A stretch of DNA of 18,451 bases from Aureobasidium sp. EXF-3400 (lineage: Eukaryota; Ascomycota; Dothideomycetes; Dothideales; Saccotheciaceae), in contig SWBL01000586.1 in NCBI GenBank assembly GCA_024195585.1, forward strand, positions 1 to 18,451. Reading direction: 5' to 3'. Position 1 is the first letter of the stretch. Each line of letters starts with the position of its first letter. Below, piece after piece: positions 8,735 to 16,777 of the stretch. Made by a program: the position numbers and the translations under genes. A model generated the notes under the pieces. That model was not told the DNA's origin. It ran no database searches and saw only the letters and a list, made by a program, of their open reading frames with translations.

Positions 8735-10146
8735 TGCCGTTGATGGCGGAAGTCGCTTGGAAGGTGTTTGACGAAAGTAGTTAGTAGGAGTCTGTATGAC
8801 GGGGTTTGTCTAGCGGATGGGTCGTTCGCTTTTGTATAGAGTGCAACCTATTCTAGTTGTTGTGTTTAAGAATAGCATTCACAAGACTTTTCTTAGACAT
8901 TTACCAGAATTTCTTTCTCTGCATGAACTTCTAAGACAACGGAGACAAAGATCAAGAGCCATGATTCTTCTTCGGATTCTGTCATTGGAGATGTTTATAC
9001 CCGAACTTTATTGAGTGTGTATAAGACCTGAGATACCACAAAGATAGAGCCTTTTCTGCTACAAGGTCCCAAAATTGGCCTTCTCTATGTCTTGAAAGAA
9101 GATTCACTTTGGCGCATGAGGCCGTTGATTCTCGAGTTATCAAGACATACAACATACGGCTAGAGTAAAACACGAGATACAGTTAGAAAAGTAGCTGGTT
9201 TGTAGGATATAGCGCCATTGATCTCTGGTGAACCCTTTGTCAGTCTCCGAAGACTAGGCTTGCAGAATGTATGTGCACTTCGAGAGTGATCGAAAAACTG
9301 TAGGCTAAGAATACCAAAGCCTAACCAGACCACCGCAGTATACAGAGCAGCACATATCATTGCATCAAAAACTGAGCAAAAAACCAGGTCAGCTTTCCAG
9401 CTGCCTGGGAAAACCCCTACCTGCTTGCAAAGTATTCTACCTTTACAAGAGAGAAAGAACGTAATGTTCCACTACATCCGAGGATCGAACCAAGGACTTC
9501 CAGGAGTTTTATTAGATTGGCATTATAGAGCGGTCTTACCAATTGTGCCAACTTTCCCAATCACTGAGTGAAAATCAATTCAGCTAGCATATGAAACGCA
9601 CGGTGTTTCTAAAAGATTGAGTGAATCTTATGATAATGTTGGGGTCTATCGTGATGAGCTTGACAAACCTCGGTGTAATTACACTCACCACTGCGCGAGA
9701 ATCGTTCTGACTTTACCAAAAGGATCAATTGCATTGATCTAAGATCGCTGTAGCAACACAAATAGCTGAATGAGCTGTGCACAGGGCTTTGAGATATTCA
9801 TCAATCGAGACTGTATCAAGCACTTGTCTATGTTGGTTTCTCCGCTACTTTGTTTGAGTCGTGAATCTATTAATCAGCATTAATGAAGACGGACAGAGAA
9901 GTTCAAGTGGATGTTGGAATGGGAAGGGCAAAAGATTTGTGGGAACAGATGATGAAAGGTTTTGATGACTGTTATGGACTCAAGCAGCCCAAAGAAGTCT
10001 AGCAATTGGATCATCTCTGAGTTGAAGCATCAGGCGCTGTCTATTCATTGCCAGCAGATGCTTAGCTGTTCTGTCTGGTCGTGTTTTCTGTCAGGAGAGT
10101 CAATATGCATCATTGGCCGAAGTTCGGTGTCTGTGAACTGACTGGC
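8735..10146. other. Long gene-poor stretch with a tRNA-like relic
   Basis: About 1.4 kb without a supported protein gene. Its main item is the tRNA-like sequence at 9471-9557, listed separately. A 39-codon ATG frame at 9883-10002 (plus) and a few frames of about 65 codons on either strand have no motifs, no family resemblance and no clear splice context. The first part should hold the promoter of the minus-strand gene that starts at 8734. Confidence 0.45.
9471..9557 (-). pseudogene. Degenerate tRNA-like sequence (tRNA pseudogene) with intact A and B boxes
   Basis: The minus strand contains TGGCACAATTG (9550-9540), which fits the Pol III A-box consensus, and GGTTCGATCC (9491-9482), which fits the B box. 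They lie 59 nt apart, about 15 more than in an intronless class I tRNA, so the source had an intron or a long variable arm. The cloverleaf fails: the T-stem has a mismatch and two G-U pairs, the D-stem two mismatches, no convincing anticodon stem forms, and the acceptor ends do not pair. I cannot assign an amino acid. It is best read as an eroded tRNA gene. Confidence 0.55.
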
Positions 10147-10480
10147 CTACTTCGACAGCGTGATGTAGCGGTTCTTGGCCTCCTGCCAGACCACATCACT
10201 CAGAGTCTTGGACATGGACTGCAGTGTGGCTTCCTCGGTCTCGTGGCCGTAGCCAGAGTTCCAGAAAGATGGAGCATCCGTTGCATAAACAACAATCCAA
10301 TAGAGCTTGTCATGAGTGGCAACAGCGATCATGGGGTCGCCATTGGTACGGCAGATGTAGCGGAAGTTGTCTTGACATGATTTCAGCAACTTGTGAAAGA
10401 CCATGTGAGTCTGGCAAGATCGACGTACCCTTGATCGGAGTGCATAGAGCGACTTTAGCTATCTCGGTAGTGGGATCCAT
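10147..10480 (-). CDS. Array member 5: short divergent member of the shared-domain family
   Basis: Exons 10480-10429 and 10370-10147 with a 58-nt intron (GTACGT...GTCAAG) give 91 residues. Exon 1 encodes MDPTTEIAKVALCTPIK; the phase-1 split codon G|AC gives Asp, then NFRYI, matching DNWRY and ENWRY in the plus-strand copies. The rest follows the domain: DPMIAVATHDKLYWIVVYA (two strands), WNSGYG, then the helix EATLQSMSKTLSDVVWQEA. It shares GD, W, Y, NS, Y and E-A-L spacing with member 4. There is no extra domain, basic patch, signal peptide or membrane segment. The first exon is odd because LRxQIL is replaced by LCTPIK, but intron position and phase are kept. Function unknown. Confidence 0.75.
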
Positions 10481-10820
10481 GTTGTCCAAGGTGGTTCTAC
10501 TCTCAAGATTGGTGTCGTTCTTGGTGAGGTTTTTTTGGAGTGAGAGATTGGAACCAGAGGTGTGCAGCCACGTTCGCTTTTCACTCGGACAACCTGTGTC
10601 AGTCAAAAATGCAGCGCATCACTGATCCAAGATCTTGGGAGAAAGCATGGTTAGTGATTGGCCAAATGTGTTTCATTATGGGTGAAGACAAACCGAACGC
10701 AAACGGACTGCGAAGCTCAAACAAACAAAGACTGGCTATTGGTTCAAGCCACCTTTTCGAGAAATATCGTTGCCTGAGACTCAGAATCAAGGACGCTTGG
10801 AATTAAGCAAGTCTTACAAG
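10481..10820. other. Intergenic region before the decayed array copy
   Basis: This 340 bp lies between the start of the minus-strand member 5 and the relic on the plus strand, so it may hold a divergent promoter. A plus-strand frame of 88 codons (10540-10806) shows no family features. I see no clear promoter motif. Confidence 0.35.
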
Positions 10821-11076
10821 TTCGCAGAGCTCACAAGTCCCTGTGAGCAGATCCTCGATCAGCGGGTGCACAACGCCTGTCACATATCAACACTTACGCC
10901 AACAAGAACATCACTACACGATTGAACCAGGAGATTCGATACAATCTTCATCATTACTGTGCCATAAAAACGGTGAGAAGCTTCTTCTGTATGCTGCTGT
11001 CTCCTACACTACTGAGCACATACTTGAGGCTCATCTCAGCATAAGCAAGAAGAACCTGATTCAGTCCCTGAAATGA
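10821..11076 (+). pseudogene. Decayed array copy (relic of the shared-domain family)
   Basis: Positions 10821-10857 read FAELTSPCEQIL, which aligns with MAEISGLREQIL of member 1, with TTC where the start ATG should be. The base pair after the split-codon G is AT instead of the donor GT, so the intron can no longer be spliced in the family way. After a 49-nt gap ending ACAAG, 10907-11073 reads EHHYTIEPGDSIQ, KLLLYAAVSYTTEHILEA and ends KNLIQSLK before TGA. This keeps the domain order (strand, Y-A strand, helix) and resembles member 5 in its GD and LYA positions. Loss of both start and donor argues for a pseudogene. The match is weaker than for the other members and could be partly chance. Confidence 0.45.
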
Positions 11077-11669
11077 TCTTTAGTCAGGTCTGTAAAGGTT
11101 GTTCGAGCAGGCCTGCAAAAGACTGGGTGAGATGGTATCAAGCGACTACAAGTAACTTCGGGTTGGAAGTTAGTCATGCTTGGGAGTTTGCCTGCGTTTA
11201 ACCAGAACAATCAAACTTGAGACTGCTATTGAACATACCTCCAGACACAGAATGGTATGTCACACTCAAGATCTGCCAGCGCCTAAGACTTACAAAGAGA
11301 TAATCAGGAATCTCTTCTGCATGGAATCAACATCTTCATTGTGGTCAGGGATTGATATTGGATGACCTATGGCCTAGAGACCGTGAGATCTGGACACTTT
11401 TGATACCAGATTGGCTCGATGAACAGGTCGTGTTTCGTGTATCATACACACTTTCTGGCAAGATCTCTGTGTCTCTGTAGCTGTTCGACCCAGCCTCTTC
11501 TGCCAGAATAAGCCAGAACTTCCAAGTTCTCGCCCATTATGCGGGTATATCAAGCCTTCCAGATTGGGTGAAAGTATCAACTCATCCACATATCGCATCT
11601 CTATTCTCTCAGATATCCACAACATCCTTCATTACATCCTCAAGACCTATCCGAGGTGGTCTTGAAGCG
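11077..11669. other. Intergenic region upstream of array member 6
   Basis: About 590 bp with no gene I can support. Short frames at 11180-11365 (plus) and 11625-11374 (minus) lack family landmarks. The last 100 bp before 11670 are rich in C, T and A (CATCC, CTCTATTCTCTC), typical of a fungal 5' untranslated region. No TTTGCA element like those of other members is visible. Confidence 0.4.
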
Positions 11670-11988
11670 ATGGCCGAACCCAGCAACAACATCCTAGGTC
11701 TCCGTGCCCAAATCATCGGTCAGCAAGACTTCTCATTCCATCCTTCTCATGTAAGACAACTAACACGATCCAGACAACTGCAACTTCCTTTCTGCCGATA
11801 GATTACTCTCCATCATCACGCTCCTGTCTTCGACTGGTGATCAGTGGTCAGCAAGAGCCATGGAGGGTGACGACATGATTGCTACTGGGGAAGTCTGTCA
11901 AGCTCCTGAGCTCGCCTTGCAGTCTTTGTTGGATGAGACAAGCAAGATAATCTGGATCAAAGTGATGCCGATGTATGAGCCTTATTGA
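11670..11988 (+). CDS. Array member 6: minimal 87-residue shared-domain protein
   Basis: Exons 11670-11718 and 11774-11988 with a 55-nt intron give 87 residues, the smallest copy. Exon 1 encodes MAEPSNNILGLRAQII and the split codon G|AC gives Asp, then NCNFLS. The domain continues LLSIITLLSSTGDQWSARAMEGDDMIATGE and APELALQSLLDETSKII, matching EGNRIFLTS and PELAELALHRLLELTSDM in member 7. The donor GTCAGC is weak, but CTAAC before the CCAG acceptor is a good branch site. The stronger-looking donor GTAAGA at 11751 would leave either a 23-nt intron or an early stop, so it is not preferred. The conserved Trp after Asn is Cys here (TGC for TGG). Whether it is expressed is unknown; the weak donor may mean poor splicing. 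Confidence 0.7.
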
Positions 11989-12544
11989 GCTAGGCATGGG
12001 AATGCTTGTTGAGAACAAGCTTTGTCTCCATGAAGAGTTGTCATGCATGACGGCGACAGAAGACAAAGAGGATATTCACCAGGCTGTCTAGAAGCACTTT
12101 TGAGACAGAAAATGATTTGAGAAAAGGGTCACGGGCTCGTCATACGTCACAGAGTAATTTCATTCCCTCATCTCTCAATTGGTGTTCCATCAAAATGCAC
12201 TTCGAGTTCCCCATTCGAGCATGATCGGAAAAGAGCCTAGTCTGAAGTATGATGAAAACTTTTGGTGTGAAGTGTATGTTCATCTGACAATAATGTTCTT
12301 CCTAACGGATTTGAGATCGTGCCAAAAAGCGAGATCGTTGATAGTGAATGAGTAAAAGGATGATTTCTGCCTATGCCATGAGCTGTCAGGTGAAGTGAGC
12401 GTGAAAACGGAAAGTGCGAAGTGTTGCGACCAGCAACTTCCGTTTGCACTGCGCAAACGCAATTTGATCCTTCTACAAGAACACTATCAAGTCTCCATCC
12501 TACCACCTTTTTCACCCTAGAGACGTACCTCAACTACCATAACG
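11989..12544. promoter_or_regulatory. Intergenic region and promoter of array member 7
   Basis: About 555 bp. The only notable structure is the inverted repeat at 12441-12459, listed separately. The minus-strand frame 12533-12237 has no motif and overlaps that promoter, so it is probably chance. Confidence 0.4.
12441..12459 (+). promoter_or_regulatory. Inverted repeat CGTTTGC-5 nt-GCAAACG upstream of array member 7
   Basis: Perfect 7-bp arms flank the spacer ACTGC, about 86-104 bp before the ATG at 12545. The left arm contains TTTGCAC, like the TTTGCA elements before members 1, 2, 3 and 9. A dyad of this size at this distance could bind a dimeric regulator; this is inferred from symmetry and recurrence only. 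Confidence 0.45.
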
Positions 12545-13034
12545 ATGTCGGCTGAGAACCACACAATCATGGGTCTGCGCACCCAAATACTTGGTAAGCG
12601 TTGCATTGAGCGAACAACCAGAATGCAACCGCTGATATACAGCAGAGAACTGGCGTTATGTACACCCAGAAAACGCCAATGTGGTCGTTGTCACTTCACG
12701 CGAGACTTTCGGGGCTTTCGGTTATAACTACCAAGCTGTTATTGCACAAGACCGAAGCGAGGGCAACAGGATCTTCCTTACATCTCAGTTCAACGAGAAA
12801 CCCGAACTAGCCGAACTAGCACTGCACAGATTGCTTGAGTTGACATCGGATATGGTATGCAAAGCAAGCAGAGAGATCCCTACGGAGGCTCTCGAAGTCA
12901 AGCCTCTCGACAAAGACACCAACAAAACCCAAGACAAGAGCACCAACAAGCGGAAGGCATCCCCTGAGGAGATTGAGATGAAGCGCTTCCACAACGCACT
13001 CGGCCATGTCCTCGATCAAGCTTCCAGAAAGTGA
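12545..13034 (+). CDS. Array member 7: shared-domain protein with short Lys-rich tail
   Basis: Exons 12545-12593 and 12646-13034 with a 52-nt intron (GTAAGC...CAGCAG) give 145 residues. Exon 1 encodes MSAENHTIMGLRTQIL and the split codon G|AG gives Glu, then NWRYVHP. The domain is complete: ANVVVVTSRE, GYNYQAVIAQD, NRIFLTS, and the helix ELALHRLLELTSDMV, ending near residue 88. A tail carries two near-copies of DK(D/S)TNK (about 105-118) and NKRKAS, a possible nuclear signal, then a helix MKRFHNALGHVLDQAS. The acceptor is a NAGNAG: using the first CAG (intron end 12642) would add one Ala without a frameshift. It is the best-preserved short member, so a good reference for the family. Function unknown. 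Confidence 0.82.
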
Positions 13035-13357
13035 TTTATCAAGCTTTGTTTCAAGACTCAGAATTTACTGTCGAAGATGGGAGGGAGAAGAGAGTGAGAC
13101 ATGGAACAGTCCAAGATCCAGTCATATCGTGTTGCTAAAAGAAAAAAAAACTCTATACATTGCTGGTCTCAGAACAATCAAATCATGTTTCTCGACTTCT
13201 TTGATTGTTGCAAATGGTCGCAGATCGTTGAAACAAATTATTCTCCAACTAAGACAGTCTCCTCCTAGTATTTGTTTGAGTTGTGTGTTGTATGGACATA
13301 TATAATACTCTAGCATCCAGTGTATCCAAGCAGAAAGTGTTGATATCAAACTTCTCC
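13035..13357. other. Intergenic region between array members 7 and 8
   Basis: This 323 bp includes an A-rich run at 13140-13150 and TTGCAAAT near 13208-13215, the reverse form of a TTTGCA element. No gene is supported. Confidence 0.35.
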
Positions 13358-13781
13358 ATGACTTCCCTGTTAGCGCTATCTATCAAGGTACTTGAATCCT
13401 ATCTACATTCGTCTACAACCAAACCTCTCGAAGCCACTACCCACATAGATCTTCGCACCCAGATCCTTGGTAAGCAGTGGTCTATCTATCTGTATAAAAG
13501 ATTCAAAGATGTACTAAAGTAGAACAGATAACTGGCGCTATCTACATCCATTCCACACCGACGTTTCTGTCATCGTTCTCACACTCAATGGACGCCTCTG
13601 GGGCCACCGATATCAAGCCATTATCACCGAAGACCGCATTCAAGACGGCAAGATCTTCATGGCTACAGACTCTAAGGACAATATCGAGCTGGCTCTGCAC
13701 GCGTTACTTGATGTTACTGGCGATAAAATCAACAAGATGCTGTACGAACGATATGAATCGTCTTTGAAATCTAAGTCATGA
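13358..13781 (+). CDS. Array member 8: shared-domain protein with displaced start codon
   Basis: Exon 2 (13528-13781) follows a 58-nt intron (GTAAGC, TACTAA, GAACAG) and encodes DNWRYLHP, DVSVIVLTLNGRLWGHRYQAIITED, GKIFMATDS and IELALHALLDVTGDKINKML, closely parallel to member 7. The end of exon 1 encodes HIDLRTQIL, but where member 7 has its ATG this copy has AAA (13421-13423). The nearest in-frame ATG is 13358, giving an extra 21 residues (MTSLLALSIKVLESYLHSST and one Thr) and 121 in total. So the domain is intact and open while the ancestral start is gone. Either a new upstream start was adopted or the gene is at the beginning of decay. Exon 2 has no stop and keeps the conserved Trp, Tyr and helix residues, which favours a working gene. 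Confidence 0.68.
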
Positions 13782-14198
13782 CATGTTTTACACATTCGGG
13801 TGGACAAGTGATGATGCAAAGAGAAGAAATGATCGCCGGAGAATGGTAATGAGGGAGATCGAGACAGTAAGCGCATATAGAAGCTCATGTTTCTTGCTTT
13901 CATCAAGTATATTTCGGTTTGTGGAGTATAATATGCATTGTCTGTAGCATGGATTAAAAGCGGTATTCGACAACGGGCATGTTCATAGGCTTGAACGGCC
14001 ACATCGCTTTCGAAACAAGCCAGTGAGCGAAAAGGTGAGTGAGTGAAGACCAAACGAGATGTCTCCGTTTATGTTTGCACGGTAAATAAACGCGAATCGC
14101 CCTTCCTTCTTGAACTCGGATTTCATCACTCCTCCATCACTCCTCCACCAAACTTCAACAACTTTCTATCTTCATCAGACTCTCGGTCAACCATAATC
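13782..14198. promoter_or_regulatory. Intergenic region and promoter of array member 9
   Basis: This 417 bp holds TTTGCAC at 14074-14080, about 119 bp before the next ATG, and a C/T-rich leader at 14098-14180. The minus-strand frame 14053-13640 overlaps the end of member 8 antisense and shows no recognisable domain. Confidence 0.4.
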
Positions 14199-14540
14199 AT
14201 GGCCATCCAAGACAACACCATCGTGGGCCTTCGCACCCAGATCCTCGGTAAGTCACATCTCAAACGCACAAAAAGAGAACACCTTCGTTGACAAAGGGTA
14301 GAAAACTGAAAGTATGCCAACCAGACCAGCATCAATCCGATCGTCGTCGTCACATACAGAGACTCTCTCTACGAAGCTGTCCTCACTTCAGAGGGTTACA
14401 CCCATAACAGAGTCTTGATGTCATCCGGAAGTTGCACTCACGTTGAGAGTTCTTTGAGCGAGCTCCTCCACATGACCTGTGAGATGGTCGAAGGCAAGCT
14501 TCGTTCCATGAGAAACGCCGCTGGCCAGTACTCTCTCTGA
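14199..14540 (+). pseudogene. Array member 9: shared-domain gene with in-frame TGA at a conserved Trp codon
   Basis: Exon 1 (14199-14247) encodes MAIQDNTIVGLRTQIL and ends at a perfect GTAAGT donor. The family-position acceptor GGGTAG ends at 14301. The split codon G|AA gives Glu, then Asn, then TGA at 14307-14309 where members 7 and 8 have TGG. Beyond the stop the frame is open to TGA at 14538-14540: INPIVVVTYRDSLYEAVLTSEG, NRVLMSS, SLSELLHMTCEMVEGKL, all in family register. I checked the nearby AG acceptors; none restores the frame without a stop. As read it would give an 18-residue peptide. Absence of any other damage suggests a very recent loss, a sequencing or assembly error, stop readthrough, or RNA editing. 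Upstream TTTGCAC and exon 1 remain intact. Confidence 0.68.
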
Positions 14541-14906
14541 TAAGACGTCCAGAGCATCACGGGGCACCGTCTTCCAAGTCAAGACATTTGACAAATCAAC
14601 AACCGTAAGCGAACCAACCCTTTAGTAACGAGCTTGACACTGACACTTAGTGGATCACAACAGAACACTGAGCATCTCGAGATGGAACGCGTTGATAAGC
14701 ATTCAGTTGGATCGAGGATCACGAGGAATTGGTAGCGGAAGATCGTGAGACGAAGAAACTAGAACTCAACAATTCTCTCTACAAATCAAAGGGTCTTACA
14801 CCTACTCTTTCTGAACATGTCCTTGAGCGTGAAACATCTTGTGTGATTGATGTGAGGTATATGAAGAGCAGTGACAAGGAATGAGAGTTGTATACATACT
14901 TCCTTC
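14541..14906. other. Convergent intergenic region
   Basis: This 366 bp lies between the 3' end of array member 9 (plus) and the 3' end of the NDUFAF7 gene (minus), so it should contain both 3' untranslated regions. No gene, repeat or relic is evident. Confidence 0.45.
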
Positions 14907-16610
14907 CTAAACAGCCACATCACCACCAAAACCAACAGGTCTCCTAGGCTGCTCACCCTGCTTGGGCGGGACATGCGGCAAAATAGCCATGACCTGGTAC
15001 AATTTGCCCATACCCTGAGGACCGACATCAACCAGTCTCCTCCAACCACTCTCGATCCTCTTGACCGTCTCCGTAAGATCACTCTTTGTTCTTTCTCCAC
15101 CCTGCTTCTCAGCAACACTGCCTCTCTCACGATCCACAGCTAGCTTGACGAGTTGTGCTGCTCGTTGCTCGATGCCCATGGCTGTCAAGAACCGTGCTTG
15201 GTCAATGGGTCCATGGACTTCAACATGCAGAGAAGCATTAATAGCACTCTCAGCCAAAGCAAGGAAATCAACATCAGCACTAATATCCACTTTACCAGGC
15301 TCTGAGAGAGGAGACACCATACGATGCTCCTTGATACCACGAAGAGAGTTTACAGGAATGGTAGAAGCGGTTCCGTAGTCGAGAATTAGTGCAGCGCCTG
15401 AAGCTTGCTTCTTGACGATTTCTTCGACGGCACGGCGGGGAGAAACGCGGCGGCCTACGGGAGGAGGTGTCTGGTCTGGATGGTTGGTGTAGAGAGCTGA
15501 AGGACTGACGCCACCGCCGATGCGGACGGCAAAGTCTGCAGCATAGGTTTGCGATTCAGGGCTTATCTCGATGACAGAGCCTTCTGTGTCTTTGAGGTTT
15601 TTATAGCGTTGAGATTGTTCGGGGAGGAAGAGTGAGTGTGGTGTGGCGGCTTGAGCACGGGTGAGGGAGAATTCAGGAACAGGTTGATCGCGTTGTGACT
15701 TGGGAGTGTTGAGGGTATCGTGGGTTGCGTAAGGTGAGGTGGGCGAGACGACAAGTTCGCGCCATTGAGAGACGGTGCCGGGGTTTCCAGTGGCTGAGGG
15801 GTCGACTTTGTGGATACCAGTCGGGGTGCGAATCTGCTTGGGAGCAGCTTGGGCCTTGACAGACTCGAAGACGTGGACAGGCAGGGCATCGAAGAACTCG
15901 TGGGCGACGATGAAAGGCGAGCTGTCGGTCTCTCTGGACACGAAACGGATGTCCTCGCACCAGATGATGTTTAGGTCAGGAGTGTACTTGCATGTACTCT
16001 TGTAGCCGATGTCAATTTCCTCGAGAGGGTTGTCGCCACAGAGAAGCTTGTGTTGGGCCTGACGCAGCGAAGGACTGGCTTCGACCATATAGATGCCATC
16101 GATAGCCTGAGCCAGGGGCTTGAAGTTGCGAATCGATCTCAGCATGTCGTCCATCAAGGTTCCTCGTCCAGGGCCCATTTCCATTAGGTAGACTCCACTG
16201 CTCTTTCTGCCTTGGGCAATCCACTCTGCCACAAACCATAGACCGATAAGTTCACCGAATATTTGGGAGATCTCGGGAGATGTGACAAAGTCTCCCTTCT
16301 TGCCGAAAGGGTCTTTGCCTTCGTTCGACTGCGTGTAGTAACCAGTTTCGGGGAAGGTCAGGCATTGTCGCATGTATGCTGCAACTGAGATGGGGCCGGT
16401 CGTCTAGGATATCGTCAGAACAAACGGCTCGAAGAGTCGTCGGGGTACACTCACAGTGATGGCCTCTCCCAGTGTCTTTGCCAGAGGCGTGGACCACTCT
16501 CTAGAGCTTGTGGATGAACATCTTGCGCCGGAGCAAGTCAAGGCTCGTCGCGACAGCGAGAGTCGCTCGTTTGCGATCCGTCTGGCTATTTGGATTGTGC
16601 TTCGTCTCAT
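14907..16610 (-). CDS. NDUFAF7: NDUFAF7/MidA-type protein arginine methyltransferase, mitochondrial complex I assembly factor
   Basis: Exons 16610-16455 and 16403-14907 with a 51-nt intron (GTGAGT...CCTAG) give 550 residues. In animals and Dictyostelium this family methylates an arginine of the complex I subunit NDUFS2 in the mitochondrial matrix; the same role is expected here. Exon 1 is a clear presequence (MRRSTIQIARRIANERL, RRALTCSGARCSS, no acidic residue before Glu15). Exon 2 opens with TGPISVAAYM, the usual start of the fold, then GDFVTSPEISQIFGEL (89-104), SAM glycine motif MEMGPGRGTLMDD (126-138), HEFFDALPVHVFE (220-232), LILDYG (391-396) and DVDFLALAESA (429-439). A Pro/Thr/Ser-rich insert at about 236-320 makes it longer than the roughly 440-residue human protein. 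The ATG at 16373 would miss the presequence and the start of the domain, so the spliced form is chosen. Confidence 0.93.
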
Positions 16611-16777
16611 GCTTCCACTCCGGTGTCTGATTGGCGATGTGTATCGGTCGTGTTTATTCGCGACAAAAACTTGGAGAGGTCAAGCTCGGAGGTCGACAAC
16701 TTCGCCGCAACTTCATGACGCACTCTCGCCCATCCACATCCACAACCTAAACACTCTCTAACGACTTCCTTTCCACC
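16611..16777. promoter_or_regulatory. Bidirectional promoter between NDUFAF7 and the CDK11-like kinase
   Basis: Only 167 bp separate the two divergent start codons, so both genes must share this region. It contains ATTGG at 16630-16634, an inverted CCAAT box, and a pyrimidine/ACA-rich leader (CACATCCACAACC) next to the kinase ATG, which sits in a good context (CCACCATGG). Confidence 0.6.

Noticed and set aside
9883..10002. 39-codon ATG frame encoding a small charged peptide
   Set aside because: It is too short to support alone, without family match, splice context or clear promoter.
11374..11625. Possible further array relic upstream of member 6
   Set aside because: I looked in all frames for the QIL exon and the NWRY-type exon 2; only scattered resemblance was found, not better than chance.
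3916..14540. Shared array domain as a double-stranded RNA-binding domain
   Set aside because: The inferred helix-three strands-helix order is similar, but the Lys-rich motif at the start of the last helix of that family is absent and spacing differs. Only a structure comparison could decide.
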